Positions 1 to 11,721 are shown, counted from the stretch's first letter. The stretch is 60,000 nucleotides of DNA from Chondrilla cf. caribensis (GCA_964020155.1 OZ026557.1:260001-320000); one strand, 5' to 3'. The notes: generated from the letters alone by a model not told the origin. Numbers and translations are program-made.

Positions 1-232
<232 letters not shown>

Positions 233-308
233 ATTTCTTGATCAGGCAAACCCCACAGTAATAAGTGGAGAGATTTGTGGAAGTTCAGACATTTGTTCTC
301 CAACTGAC

Positions 309-486
309 CTGCCATGATATCGCCAGTTTGGCTATCTCGCGACCTGAGAACCCCTCAGTTTGGGATACAACCTCCTTGAATTTCCTGTCCCAATCCAAAT
401 CTGGAATGGGGATGGGCCTGTAACAAAATATGTACATAGGTAATAGTATTAGTAACAATATCACAGTTATATTACAGCACTTATTA

Positions 487-533
<47 letters not shown>

Positions 534-1720
534 CGTGGTCTACAGAAGAATCCCTGCCATGATCTCTGAGAAGAAGAAGCAAGACTACGGACAAATCAGG
601 ATATGGATGAGATGCTGCTTATCATACCCCCGAGATCTTCCATCATGTGCATCAGGGGCACTAGATCACAAAATGCCACATCAACTGCATCCCCGACAAC
701 TCCCACATTAATGTAGTGTTGTGTGAGAACAGGATGATGAGGAGTGATTAATCCTCCTCTGCATGCAACCATGAATGTTATCTTCTCATATGTCACATTA
801 TAATCAATGTTGAAATGTCTACCCGTATATGGAAATTTATATTTTATTCTAGCTTATTATGTATCTATATTGTTTTATTATCTCATGGGAAACAAAGTAA
901 TTCTTAATATCACAATTTTAACCTACATTGAAACAGAAATCACAACACACTGCACAGAGTACCCGAACAAGCCGTAATGAAACACAACAAGATGGATGTT
1001 GGGACCAGGTGGGATCCGGTGGACATATTTACCGACAGTATTTTAATCTTGCATGTAGTCAAGTCCATATAAGGAATTGTATGATAGCGTCTATGGCCAC
1101 TTACACAAAATAGAAAAATGACAAAACAGATAAATATAACAAAAATGACAAAATGATAAAAAATAACAAAAATGACAAAAAGGCTCACTTTGCCCTCCTG
1201 AACCATCCTAGCGCAGGAGGAGATAAGATACAGTTGAGGAAGTACAGTTTGACCATATCCTCTCTCTCCTTTGGTCCAGGTAGCGGGAACTCCATCATCT
1301 CGTCTATCCGGTCGTTGATGGCCCAGTCAAACTGATCGGGCTGATTGCTCGCCAACACAATCATGAACCTTTGGGAACATGACATCGAAGTCAACCACAG
1401 TGCATTCACAAGACAGACATAACATTGATAAGAGGGGACAGACATAACATTGATGGGACAGACATAACATTGAAGGGACAGACATAACACTTACAGGAGA
1501 GGACAGGTAACATCCATACTTACTTATCGGAAGCTTCGCCTGTTCTATAAAGAAAAGCATTCAACATTGATCGGACATCTTCTCCCATCACTTCCTTGCT
1601 TCGTTTCCGTAGAAATGCATCGGCTTCATCGATGAACAGTAAAACACTACAAGAGAGAGAGAGACAGTGACAAGCTACACGCACATACAAATAAACATTA
1701 ACACTAACACACACACACAC

Positions 1721-1767
<47 letters not shown>

Positions 1768-4700
1768 ATCACACACACAGTGTGGTCACCAGAATTGAAA
1801 TAAAGAAGGGTACCTTTATGTATGTGTGGAACATTTTTGAGGGGTATAAATAAAGCAGTCACACAACAACTACGGCGACAGTACAATTATGTATAATAAA
1901 CAGTGTAAAATATAAACAATATGTTATACACTACTCAACAGTAAAACCACATTGATGTACATTGATCATTAGAAGAGGGGTGCAGGGGGTATTTTGAGTC
2001 ATGATGAAGGGTACCTTTGGTCTCAAGAAGGGTTCTGTACCCTTCAAAAATGACGTAGAGACCACACTGACCACACACACACACACACACACACACTCAC
2101 CCTCTCCTACTGGTCTTCGCCCAATCAAAGACCTTGTGGATGGCTGTGACTCCCTCCTTCCCCATGGGGACCACATCCCCTCCGGTCATGATAGCATACT
2201 CCATTCCCGAGTGCTTAGCAAGACTCTACCACAGATGGTGGAGGACAGCAACATGCACTGTACATACATAGGTTGTGAACATACAAAATGCATGTATGCA
2301 TGTAGGTGGTGAACATACACAATGCATGTATGCATGTAGGTGGTGAACATACACAATGCATGTATGCATGTAGGTGGTGAACATACACAACACATGCATG
2401 CATGTAGGTAGTGAACATACACAATGCATGCATGCATGTAGGTAGTGAACATAAACAATGCATGTAACCTGAAAATCTTATCTTACTTTAGCAAACATGG
2501 TCTTTCCGGTCCCCGGGGGTCCATAAAAGAGGACATTTTGATACACACCGCCATTTTTCTTTGTGTTTCTACTAGCAACTGCCAGTGATCTCACTCGCTC
2601 TGCCAATTTAGGCTAGCAACCAAGAAAATAACAAAGTGAAAAGTGTCCTTGTCCTGTCAGGTACTACACTGAGTGTCCCTTATACACAGGGCACACAGCA
2701 CTAACCTCATACATCACCACCATTGGGTGTCCCTTATACGCAGGGCACACAGTACCAACCTCATACATTACCACCGTTGAGTGTCCCTTATACGCAGGGC
2801 ACACAGTACCAACCTCATACATCACCACCGTTGAGTGTCCCTTATACACAGGGCACACAGTACTAACCTCAAGTATTATTCCTTTCAGAGGGTCCAGGGG
2901 TCTTGTGTACAACTTCCTGACAAACTTGAAAGGATGTTTCATCGCTTCAGCAGCAGAATATCTAGACGTCTCCCTCACCAGAGAAGGCTTGCCCAACCTT
3001 GCTTCCAGGAACCTGGAAATTGCAAGTATGTACTTCATCTCTGGTTGCCAATAGCAACACTATTTGGTGTACACATAGCATCACTGTCAAGTGTGGAGAA
3101 TTACCATGGCAACAAAGTGTCATTGATTAAATGGAATATCCATAGCAACCATTACTATGGCAACATCAAAGTTCAGAAACCAGGTAATTTACGTACCCAC
3201 AGCACCACCTCACTACAGGCTGGTACATGGTCCACAGCACCACCTCACTGCAGGCTGGTACATGGCCCACAGCACCACCTCACTACAGGCTGGTACATGG
3301 CCCACAGCACCACCTCACTGCAGGCTGGTACATGGCCCACAGCACCACCTCACTACAGGCTGGTACATGGCCCACAGCACCACCTCACTGCAGGCTGGTA
3401 CATGGCCCACAGCACCATCTCACTACAGGCTGGTACATGGCCCACAGCACCACCTCACTGCAGGCTGGTACATGGCCCACAGCACCACCTCACTGCAGGC
3501 TGGTACATGGCCCACAGCACCACCTCACTGCAGGCCGGTACATGGCCCACAGCACCACCTCACTGCAGGCTGGTACATGGCCCACAGCACCACCTCGCTG
3601 CAGGCTGGTACATGGCCCACAGCACCACCTCACTACAGGCTGGTACATGGCCCACAACACCACCTCACTACAGGCTGGTACATGGCCCACAGCACCACCT
3701 CACTACAGGCTGGTACATGGCCCACAGCACCACCTCACTGCAGGCTGGTACATGGCCCACAGCACCACCTCACTGCAGGCCGGTACATGGCCCACAGCAC
3801 CACCTCACTGCAGGCTGGTACATGGCCCACAGCACCACCTCGCTGCAGGCTGGTACATGGCCCACAGCACCACCTCACTACAGGCTGGTATGTGGTTTCA
3901 TATTAGTGCAATTTCAGCGCAATCACATCCAATGACATGAAGACTTTAAAGGTTTGATAAACTAATCATTGATCCACGAGATGATCTACAGAATGATACT
4001 AGTAGTAATTCTGGAGCAATCACGTAGCAGGTTGAGATGATTGAAATGTAATACGTTTCGACCTCGAAGGTCTTCATCAGTTACAATACAGTATTACTAC
4101 TATTATTATTACGCCGTAGCAATTGTGAGCCTCTACCAAATTATTGGTCTACAGAATATCACTCGTTAGTGAGTAGGTTGTTGTATTGCCAACCAGAGAC
4201 CAGTACAAGCTGTTGGGACAACTGTTAACAATGATCAGATCCTACGGCTTCTATTTGGTGTTAAAACCCTGGTAGTTGAGGCAGACTTGTCCCTTGCATG
4301 GTTCGAGGTGGCAGCTGTGAGAACACAGTTGGTGGAAACCACAGACAGCTGAAGCCTTGTCAAACACCTTCCCCTCCAAAGGGATACTGGTGAGTGATTG
4401 TACTAGGAGTGAGGATTGTGGCAATGACTTCCCACCACGGTGTGACGACCCCACAAGTTGTGCTTTAACACATCTGTTAGTCCTGTTACGACACACCCAC
4501 TAGTCACATTGTGACACACCCACCTTCCTATAAGCCCCACCCCCATTCTTGCAGTGTAGATTCCGAACGCAAAGAGAGTTAGTCCAACGGCCGTAGCAGA
4601 CACCTTGTCCCAGTCTGTGACAAAGTCTGTCACTCCTTGACCAATCAGAGTCCCAGCAGCCCTGGGTGTGGGGGAGGGTGGAGAGGTGAGTGGGCGGAAC

Positions 4701-4798
4701 TATCAATTATTAACAGTAAATATGTTACATAATGCATGCACACACACCCACACCCACCCACACCCACGCACACACACACATCACCACATGCACCACAC

Positions 4799-4865
<67 letters not shown>

Positions 4866-5072
4866 ACAGATTCCAAGACGGTAGCTCTATCTTCAGCTGC
4901 TTTGACTCTGATCTTCTCCAGATTCAGATCATGGTTCTCCCGGTCCATATGAGCCCGCTCCTTCATCTCCGCCTGAAGTCTCTTCATCTCATTCTCGTGT
5001 CTCAACTGAGCTTCATATTTGATGGTTGCTATGGTGAGGAGAACAGTGCAGCTGAAGTGTGTGTGTTTCAGA

Positions 5073-5121
<49 letters not shown>

Positions 5122-7273
5122 CATGCATGTACATTTGTGTATAATAATACCACATTAATACGTAACTGATTTGCTTTAATTTCCCTAATGTATCCCAGTT
5201 GAGCACATGAGCAACAGTCAAGGGTGTATTCTCATACTTTTGCCATAAAATTGGTACCATATTTGTTTGTTGGAAAAGTACAAAGTCCATATCTAATGAG
5301 GCAGGTCTGGTACAATGGGGAATCTCCTGCTGCATGGGAATGGGCTCCAAAGCTCAAAACCATGTCAGCAAAAGAACAGGAAATGATGTAATGGTTTCTT
5401 TTAGAACACTCAATAATTATATTCATGACAGCTATTTATGGAGGAATGGTTTATATGCGATATCCAAACAGTGTACACAGACAGGCAATAACAAAACAGT
5501 GACTCATCAAGGACTGCACACAGACATGTCTGGGCATCTCCGTACCTAGACAGTAAACAATGACACGTCCACCACTGCCACCAGTAGTGTGATTGTGAAG
5601 AGTCCTAGCAACCATGGAAGGACCTAGCAACCATGGAAGGTCCTAGCAACCAAGGAAGGTCCTAGCAACCAAGGAAGGTCCTAGCAACCATGGAAAGTCC
5701 TAGCAACCATGGAAGGTCCTAGCAACCATGGAAAGTCCTAGCAACCATGGAAAGTCCTAGCAACCATGAGAGGTCCTAGCAACCATGGAAGGTCCTAGCA
5801 ACCATGGAAGTCAAGGGTCCTCACTATACAAGGTTCTTTCGAGGCATTTATGCCTCCCAGAAAGCCCCCTCCATCGCAATATTATCTCCTCCTTTGAAAA
5901 AGTGTGCAATAACATTTACGTTTGTAACCTTGGATGGCAAAACCTTCAGTTTGTGAGCTGAAAGGTTTGGCTGCACAAAGACAAGTCCAAGACAGTCACA
6001 GCCTTTGTAGGTACAGTAGAAACTTGATAAGACAAACACCCTGATACAGATTACTGCCTTTTACACAAACTAATTTTTGAGCATTATTTGGTTTGCTGTA
6101 GTAGTGCACATGTAGTAAGCCAATCCTGATAAGAAGAACATCTGATAACAAGAAATGATTTTGTGGGTCCCTTGTAGTTTTTCTTAACAAGTTTCTTCTG
6201 TATTTATATTTGGTTCCTCTCAAATCTACACCCATGCTGTTAACCTCTGTTGTATTCTCTCCTGAAGAAAACTCATCATCAAACTTCCTACACATGGGGG
6301 CTATTAGGAGTACACAGGAGTATAGGGGAGCCGGTCTAGCTTAGCAAGACAGTGCTGCCATTTTTAAAACCAATCAGTATCCCATATAACCACACAGTAC
6401 ACACAACCAGACACACCTCGTACGTGGTCTATGGCATGCAGAGATATGACTCACAGCTGTATACCGTTACCATTGACAACTGTTTTGATGTCGATCCGGG
6501 TACAACACAGACCATGCAACGTACATTCTTCACGAGACTTCGGGTACAGACAATGAAACATCACTGAGAGACAGACAAGCTACCAACACCCTGCTTGTGT
6601 CGACCATTAGGGCTTCAACTGACTAACTACAAACGTTAACAAACATTAACTTTGTTGCAGATCATCAGACGTTACCAAACTCATGACAGGCTGGGGTTTG
6701 TTAGAAGATAACTGAATTCTATAAGGTCTAGAACTGAATTCTATAAGGTCTAGAACTAAATTCTATAAGGTCTAGAACTGAATTCTATAAGATATGTCAA
6801 ATTACACCAGTTTACAAATAGTGTACATACGAATACTATATGCATGTTTACCTTTACTAATTAGGAAAATTTACACTTAAAACTGAATACATGTGTGATC
6901 TGCTGGTATAGGCATGAACGTTTTCTCCTCACCCCTTCTCTCCTCCTCCTGTTTCTTCACCGATTCCTCTTGCTTCCTTAGATTGGCTTCCTGCATATGT
7001 TGTTGTTGCTGCAGCTGGTCGTCATAGCGTTTCCTTGCCAACCTATCCTGATACTGAGCCCGCTGCATAAAATCACAAATAACCTAGAATAATCAAGGTG
7101 ACATACACCAATTTATCTAGGACACACCTCCTGTGACGCCTTGGTCTCGTTAGCCAGGGTTTTCCTCTTTTCCTCTTGCTCTACTCTAACTCTCTCTATT
7201 TCATATTGTTTGACAGCTGCTTCATATTGCTAGTGGCCAACCAGAAACATGTGAACCATAACATGAATGTGCT

Positions 7274-7306
<33 letters not shown>

Positions 7307-7412
7307 TTTAATATTTTCTTGTTGTTTGAGCTGTTCTGTGGTCTCCTGCATTTTTGCTAGTTGGAGAGCCTCTTTGGCATGAGCTGAAGTATACATAAAT
7401 GGACATTCAATC

Positions 7413-7456
<44 letters not shown>

Positions 7457-7504
7457 TGTGTGTGTAGTGTGTGTGTGTGTGTGTTGTGTGTGTGTGTGTG
7501 TGTG

Positions 7505-7553
<49 letters not shown>

Positions 7554-8029
7554 GTGTGTGTGTGTGTGTGTGTGTGTTGTGTGTGTGTGTGTGTTGTGTG
7601 TGTGTGTGTGTTGTGTGTGCGTGTGTGCGTACGCAGATGGGTGTGTCACTGTGTACACTCTTACGAGAGGAATCTAACTCTCTAACAGCCTTTGCTGCCC
7701 TTTCCAGTCCAGTAGGATCAAATGCGGACCACTGACCAGTGACTTCTAAATGTGAAGTATAAGCAGATATAAACTCCATGCAACAAAACAAATTCATGGT
7801 TGTCATGACCTGCACACACGTAAGGGGCATGATGTACAACCAGGGAGACTGGGTGACGCAATCACATGTGCACATTCTCCACACAAACGGATATTCCAGA
7901 CTAATACAACCAATAATAACCTTTTGCTTTATCTTTGTTTGAGTCATCTCCAGAAGAAGAACCTCCCACTCCTCCTGGAGTAGGCGTCGAGGGCACTCCC
8001 GTGCCGCCAAACTTCGGTAACCACGACAT
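309..8029 (-). CDS. ATAD3: ATAD3, mitochondrial AAA+ ATPase (3' end outside window)
   Basis: ATAD3 is an inner mitochondrial membrane AAA+ ATPase involved in nucleoid and membrane organisation. Thirteen exons (coding order): 7921-8029, 7665-7745, 7307-7383, 7128-7229, 6933-7062, 4863-5028, 4524-4661, 2868-3012, 2487-2612, 2101-2225, 1524-1646, 1189-1368, 309-417. They sum to 537 codons and phases close at every junction. The N-terminus reads MSWLPKFGG, then [19 protein letters not shown], a long Glu/Gln/Arg coiled coil (exons 3-6), a hydrophobic segment after [17 protein letters not shown] (exon 7), Walker A GPPGTGKT (exon 9), Walker [11 protein letters not shown] (exon 11), [20 protein letters not shown] (exon 12) and [15 protein letters not shown] (exon 13). 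Only the short C-terminal tail is missing; its exon should lie left of the window. The donors of exons 3 and 6 are the first GT of a (GT)n run. Assignment rests on remembered family sequence and is very firm. Confidence 0.95.
418..1188. other. ATAD3 intron 12, unassigned
   Basis: This intron holds a (TG)n tract at about 490-532 and an AT-rich stretch with AAATGACAAA-like repeats at 1115-1180. An open minus frame at 596-796 has no recognisable family. I see no supported gene. Confidence 0.5.
1423..1500. repeat. Short tandem repeat in ATAD3 intron 11
   Basis: About four copies of a ~20-bp unit containing GGGACAGACATAACATTGA. Nothing else is seen between the two flanking exons. Confidence 0.8.
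1709..1780. repeat. (AC)n microsatellite, ATAD3 intron 10
   Basis: Interrupted AC dinucleotide tract within the intron between the Walker B exon and the exon ending at 2101. The rest of the intron (1781-2068) shows no gene. Confidence 0.9.
2069..2100. repeat. (AC)n tract abutting an ATAD3 splice donor
   Basis: On the minus strand this reads GTGAGTG followed by (TG)n, directly after exon 2101-2225. The donor consensus therefore grades straight into the microsatellite. Confidence 0.85.
2262..2466. repeat. ~35-bp minisatellite, ATAD3 intron 9
   Basis: Five to six copies of a unit containing GTGAACATACACAATGCATG and ATGCATGTAGGTG. Open minus frames across it are repeat artefacts. Confidence 0.9.
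2664..2868. repeat. ~58-bp minisatellite, ATAD3 intron 8
   Basis: About 3.5 copies of a unit with TGAGTGTCCCTTATAC, CAGGGCACACAGTAC and AACCTCATACATCACCACC. The array ends exactly at the donor of exon 2868-3012, so the last unit overlaps the splice site. Confidence 0.9.
3196..3892. repeat. 34-bp minisatellite, about 20 copies
   Basis: Highly homogeneous tandem array in ATAD3 intron 7. The 34-bp unit contains CCACAGCACCACCTCACT and GCAGGCTGGTACATGG; variants are mostly single substitutions (CTACAGG/CTGCAGG, GGCCGG). Because 34 is not a multiple of 3, an open frame passes through all three phases and gives spurious His/Pro/Trp-rich ORFs of up to 366 codons. No stop arises in several frames by chance. 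Confidence 0.95.
4047..4085 (-). ncRNA. Hammerhead-ribozyme-like foldback motif
   Basis: Read on the minus strand from 4085: TGTAA, then the core box CTGATGA, one unpaired A, GACCT-TCG-AGGTC as a 5-bp stem II with a triloop, then GAAAC, GTA and TTACA. TGTAA and TTACA can pair as stem I, and GTA fits the NUH cleavage triplet of a type I hammerhead. Stem III would be AC/GT with no loop, so cleavage could only be expected from a dimer, as known for the minimal hammerheads of Penelope-like retroelements. The extra A after CTGATGA departs from consensus. It lies in ATAD3 intron 7; no element ORF was recognised nearby. Confidence 0.4.
4741..4862. repeat. (AC)n microsatellite forming an ATAD3 donor
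   Basis: On the minus strand, exon 4863-5028 ends ...TCTGTCAA and the intron begins immediately as (GT)n. The first GT of the repeat is the only donor keeping the phase-2 junction with exon 4524-4661. Confidence 0.9.
5598..5812. repeat. 19-bp minisatellite, about 11 copies
   Basis: The unit contains GTCCTAGCAACCATGGAAG with small variants (CAAGGAAG, GGAAAG, GAGAG). It lies inside ATAD3 intron 5. Confidence 0.95.
6707..6800. repeat. 22-bp tandem repeat, about 4 copies
   Basis: The unit contains AACTGAATTCTATAAGGTCT; the last copy is truncated. Confidence 0.9.
7278..7306. repeat. (AC)n forming the ATAD3 exon 3 donor
   Basis: On the minus strand exon 7307-7383 ends ATTAAA and the intron starts directly as (GT)n. 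Phase 0 is required by exon 7128-7229 and only this donor gives it without extra residues. Confidence 0.85.
7422..7632. repeat. Compound (TG)n with TTG/TAG interruptions
   Basis: About 210 bp of TG dinucleotides in ATAD3 intron 2. It ends shortly before exon 7665-7745. Confidence 0.95.
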
Positions 8030-8486
8030 ATTAGCTGCAATACGTAGCACTTATAATCTGCTCAGCCGCCATTTACCATCCACCATGTGCTAGATAATGA
8101 TATTCATTGGATTAATTCGCGTGACTATTAACGAAATTCATAGCATCTATTTTAACAACATGACGCAATTTCTTTTTATAGATCTGGACCAGCTGATCTG
8201 TGTACTATATATAGAAATAATGACGAATGTTACTTTTTTGGGAATTGCGGGTATAAAAGACGGGAGGTTGACAAGGCATTAGTCTAGAGCTAATCCATAG
8301 AACTTGAGTGATCGCGCTTAGGAACTGTAGGACTTCAGAGTTTACTTGGTGAGTGTGGTCCGATCAGAAACGAGTTTTATCCCTATAAAATGTCTATTAA
8401 ACATTCAGTCGCAATTATGTGTTTTGATTAATCAAAGTAGTTGAGGACATGTTGATTAATTTTCATCCTCTTGCCTACAGGTTGAA
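8030..8486 (+). promoter_or_regulatory. Divergent promoter of ATAD3 and the RBR ligase; TATA box and 5' UTR intron
   Basis: The two start codons are 457 bp apart on opposite strands. A good TATA box, TATAAAA at 8252-8258, points toward the RBR gene, so initiation near 8280 is expected. A 5' UTR exon would end at 8348 (ACTTG|GTGAGT) and rejoin at 8481 (TTGCCTACAG|GTTGAA), six bases before the RBR start codon. No TATA was seen in the ATAD3 direction. Confidence 0.6.
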
Positions 8487-10016
8487 ATGGACGTCTTATC
8501 TGTGCTTCCTTTTTATGAACACGCTCTCCAAGATCACGTTGTGGAGCAAGAGTGTCAGTGTGTACTGATTTCCATGATCCAGGCTTCCGATTCAGGGATT
8601 GATAGTGAATCTGATTCCATTTCAAATAGCGATGAATTCCAAACTGGTATTCCAACCCCTCCTCCGCCACCTCCCCTTCCAAGCCAAGTGAAGGATAACA
8701 GTTGTCATGGTGACGTAACACCCTCTATCCCTATCCCTCCGCCTCTCCCTCCACTCCCAAGCTATCTCAAGGATAGCAGTTGTCATGGCGACACGAAAAC
8801 TGCAATTCCTACTCCTCCACCCCTCCCTCCCCTTCCAGGTTGCCGCAAGACACGAGAACCACAACTGACACCTTCTCCTCTCTCCGGCAGTCTCACATCT
8901 GCTAATATCCCCACTCCTCCCCCACCTCCTCCCCTGCAATTCCACTTGGATATATTTGTGCGTTCACACAGTATCCCCACTGGGACCACGCCCACACTGG
9001 TTAACCAACCCACTACTGACTGTGAAATATGCTACCTATCTGTCACAACCCTACACAAGCTGGACTGTTGTAGCCATGATGTCTGTGGAGAGTGCATTCA
9101 AAACATGATCACTACGAACATTGACGAAGGTGTCATCAGAATGTCGTGCCCCTTCCCGGATTGTGGACACAACATACCAGTTGATGTCGTCTGTAAAATC
9201 CTCAGGACAGAGCCCGAGTACCTGAAGAAATTCCACCGATTTCGTAATGCGCAATTGGCCAACGATACGGAGAAGGTTTGTCCTAACTGCTCTCTCCTCA
9301 CCCACCACGAAGTCCCTAAGAGGTTCCTCGGTCACAAGGAGGCTGATGTCAAAATCACCTGCGAGAGCTGTACCTTCGAATGGTGCTTCAAGTGCCACGC
9401 CCCCTGGCACAAGGACCAATCCTGCAGGGAACACAGAAATGGAAGCAAAGACTTCAAGCGATGGCTGAAGTCACGGAACAACAAAGGAGCAGCCAATGGA
9501 CAGAAGTGTCCCTCCTGCAATATTCCAATCCAGAGGTCGACAGGTTGCGATCACATGACCTGTAGCAAGTGTAGCACTCATTTCTGCTACCACTGTGGAC
9601 GCAAGCACACCTCGATCCCCGGACTTGGGGGTCACTACGACGGTTTGAGTGTTTTTGGCTGTACCAAATACTACGATGGTCCACAGAAAACCAGGGAGGC
9701 CGTTCGCTATGGCTACGTTGCCTCAAAGCTGTCTGCTGGTTTTGCCTACCCCGCATTTTACATAGCGGGTATTGGTATCATTGCCGTTGGGGCAGCCGTT
9801 GTGCTGCCAGTCTATGGGTGCTATAAACTACACAAGCGTGCCAAGAGGACCAGGCAACAAAGGAGAAGAAATGCTGCTGCCCACAACAATCCTCCCCCTC
9901 CCCCTCCCCCTCTGCAACGTTTTGACAGTGATCTCAGTTTACCCTCTCTTTACGGTGATGACGATCATTGGCCAGATGACCTTGAGTACATGAGACGTGA
10001 TGTCGTTCTGATGTGA
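8487..10016 (+). CDS. RBR-type E3 ubiquitin ligase with Pro-rich N-terminus and C-terminal membrane anchor
   Basis: Intronless 509-residue CDS. RBR ligases take ubiquitin from an E2 at RING1 and pass it through a catalytic Cys in RING2. RING1 spans C179-C226 (CEIC, CSHDVCGEC, CPFPDC). The IBR spans C265-C313 (CPNC, CESC, CFKCH). RING2 starts with CPSC at 341 and holds the catalytic Cys as C354 in STGCDHMTC. A hydrophobic helix (about 418-444) follows, then a basic stop (KRAKRTRQQRR) and a Pro-rich tail. Domain order and the single anchor resemble the RNF144/RNF217 group; RNF217 also has a Pro-rich N-terminus. Residues 55-150 contain repeated blocks of poly-Pro/Leu next to DNSCHGD/DSSCHGD, an internal duplication that could bind profilin, WW or SH3 domains (inference). 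The ATG directly after the 5' UTR acceptor sets the start. Confidence 0.93.
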   Translation: MDVLSVLPFYEHALQDHVVEQECQCVLISMIQASDSGIDSESDSISNSDEFQTGIPTPPPPPPLPSQVKDNSCHGDVTPSIPIPPPLPPLPSYLKDSSCHGDTKTAIPTPPPLPPLPGCRKTREPQLTPSPLSGSLTSANIPTPPPPPPLQFHLDIFVRSHSIPTGTTPTLVNQPTTDCEICYLSVTTLHKLDCCSHDVCGECIQNMITTNIDEGVIRMSCPFPDCGHNIPVDVVCKILRTEPEYLKKFHRFRNAQLANDTEKVCPNCSLLTHHEVPKRFLGHKEADVKITCESCTFEWCFKCHAPWHKDQSCREHRNGSKDFKRWLKSRNNKGAANGQKCPSCNIPIQRSTGCDHMTCSKCSTHFCYHCGRKHTSIPGLGGHYDGLSVFGCTKYYDGPQKTREAVRYGYVASKLSAGFAYPAFYIAGIGIIAVGAAVVLPVYGCYKLHKRAKRTRQQRRRNAAAHNNPPPPPPPLQRFDSDLSLPSLYGDDDHWPDDLEYMRRDVVLM

Positions 10017-10489
10017 TTGGTTGGCCTCTGTCCTATGATGTACATGTGTGCCCCTTGTGTAATCCACAGGAAGTGTTTGAACAACTCTTGTCATGTATAT
10101 GATGTATATGATGTATATATGTGTGTGTACGGAGTAACCTTGTTTGTAATACAGTCACCAATTATTGCATGCTCTGTACAGTCAGCTTTTACAATCAGTC
10201 CATACACAAACATTCATTTTTTGATCTTTGTCATGATCAGTTATATATGATGTTATTTACATGTGTACTTATTAATTTATTGATTTTTAATTTGATATTG
10301 TCAATAATTTATGTATGTAATTCATGTACATAGAAATGATCACATGCATATATCATATAACTGATAGTCATGCATATGAGATATGAAATTAATCACAGTC
10401 TAATATATAAACGTGTATTAATGATATTATGTGAACATTAGTTTACAAACTTTAATCAATTTTTGGGAATATTTAAAATAATAGTAAGC
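10017..10489. other. RBR 3' flank
   Basis: AT-rich sequence, presumably 3' UTR and short spacer before the satellite. No canonical AATAAA was found and no gene is seen. Confidence 0.5.
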
Positions 10490-10860
10490 ACCTCTGGATG
10501 TAGTTAGGGTAAGGAACTACCCACGGAGATGAAAGTTGTTAAAAATTCCCACTCATAAGATTTTAAGCACCTCCCCGGGTGTAGTTAGGGTTAGGGTCTA
10601 GTGTCCATATCACACTTAGCAACACCAATATGCATGTATTGACACACTCCTGGTAGTGTGATGGTCCTTCTGATAACATACAAGATACGTTTGGCTGTCG
10701 ATCAAGAATTCTCCATATGACACAAGAAAGGTGCTTAGCATTTATTTCTCCCTTACTCCCCCATACATTCAGAAGACATATCTCCAAACCATAGATACTG
10801 TATACCGTACAGTATCTATGTCCAAACATATGTAGCTATGCTTACCAGGGACATAAGGAG
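10490..10860 (-). repeat. Diverged inverted copies of the 187-bp satellite (left edge)
   Basis: TAAGCACCTCTGGATGTAG and GGTGCTTAGCATTTATTTCTC are the reverse orientation of the array unit and are clearly diverged. A GTTAGGGTTAGGG stretch near 10584 is part of the unit, not a telomere. Confidence 0.75.
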
Positions 10861-11715
10861 ATGCAATGAGCTATACAAAAAGGTGCTTAGCATCTGTTTA
10901 CCAATTCCCATCTCAATAGGTGGCCCGTAACCTCAGCTACATTCAAAAGTACTTAATATATTTTCAATGTATGGGAGAGTATAGGAGAGAAAACGCTAAG
11001 CACCTTTTTGCATATCTCATGGGGGAGGGGGCGTGTCAACTCCATACTTTAGACAGACCATGTTGGGGATGTGAACTAACTTCTGAAACAATTCCCATCT
11101 CAATAGGTGGCCTGTAACCCAATCTACATTGGAAGGTGCTTACTAATTTTCAATGTATGGGAGAGTATAGGAGAGAAAATGCTAAGCACCTTTTTGCATA
11201 GCTCATGTGAGAGGGGGTGTGGCAACTTCATATTTTAGACAGACCCAGTTAGGGACGTGAACTAACTTTTGAAATAATTCCCATCTCAATAGGTGGCCTG
11301 TAACCCCAGCTACATTCGAAGGTGCTTAATATATTTTCAATGTATGGGAGAGTATAGGAGAGAAAACGCTAAGCACCTTTTTGCATAGCTCATGGGAGAG
11401 GGGGTGTGTCAACTTCATACTTCAGACAGACCATGTAGGGGATGTGAACTAACTTCTGAAACAATTCCCATCTCAATAGGTGGCCTGTAACCCAAGCTAC
11501 ATTCGAAGGTGCTTACTATTTTTCAATGTATGGGAGAGTATAGGAGAGAAAATGCTAAGCACCTTTTTGCATAGCTCATGTGAGAGGGGGCGTGTCAACT
11601 TTATATTTTAGACAGACCCAGTTAGGGACATGAACTAACTTTTGAAATAATTCCCATCTCAATAGGTGGCCTGTAACCCCAGCTACATTCAAAGGTGCTT
11701 AATATATTTTCAATG

Positions 11716-11721
11716 TACATA
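11716..11721. mobile_element. Candidate transposon footprint TACATA
   Basis: Other units read AATG-TA-TGGG here; this one reads AATG-TACATA-TGGG. It fits a CG-to-CA decay of a TACGTA footprint, or a different 2-nt remnant. Confidence 0.45.

Larger units (their letters stand above)
5029..6932. other. ATAD3 intron 5, 1.9 kb
   Basis: Largest ATAD3 intron. It contains (TG)n at 5078-5119, a 19-bp minisatellite at 5598-5812 and a 22-bp repeat at 6707-6800. I see no supported gene in the remainder. Confidence 0.6.

Noticed and set aside
596..796. 66-codon minus ORF in ATAD3 intron 12
   Set aside because: No recognisable family, not needed for ATAD3 continuity (exon 12 joins exon 13 in phase), no splice context.
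2835..3935. 366-codon plus-strand ORF
   Set aside because: It is a chance open frame through a 34-bp minisatellite in an ATAD3 intron, antisense to a coding exon at its start.
10584..10597. Telomere-like GTTAGGGTTAGGG
   Set aside because: Only two repeats, and the motif belongs to a diverged satellite unit (GTAGTTAGGGT).
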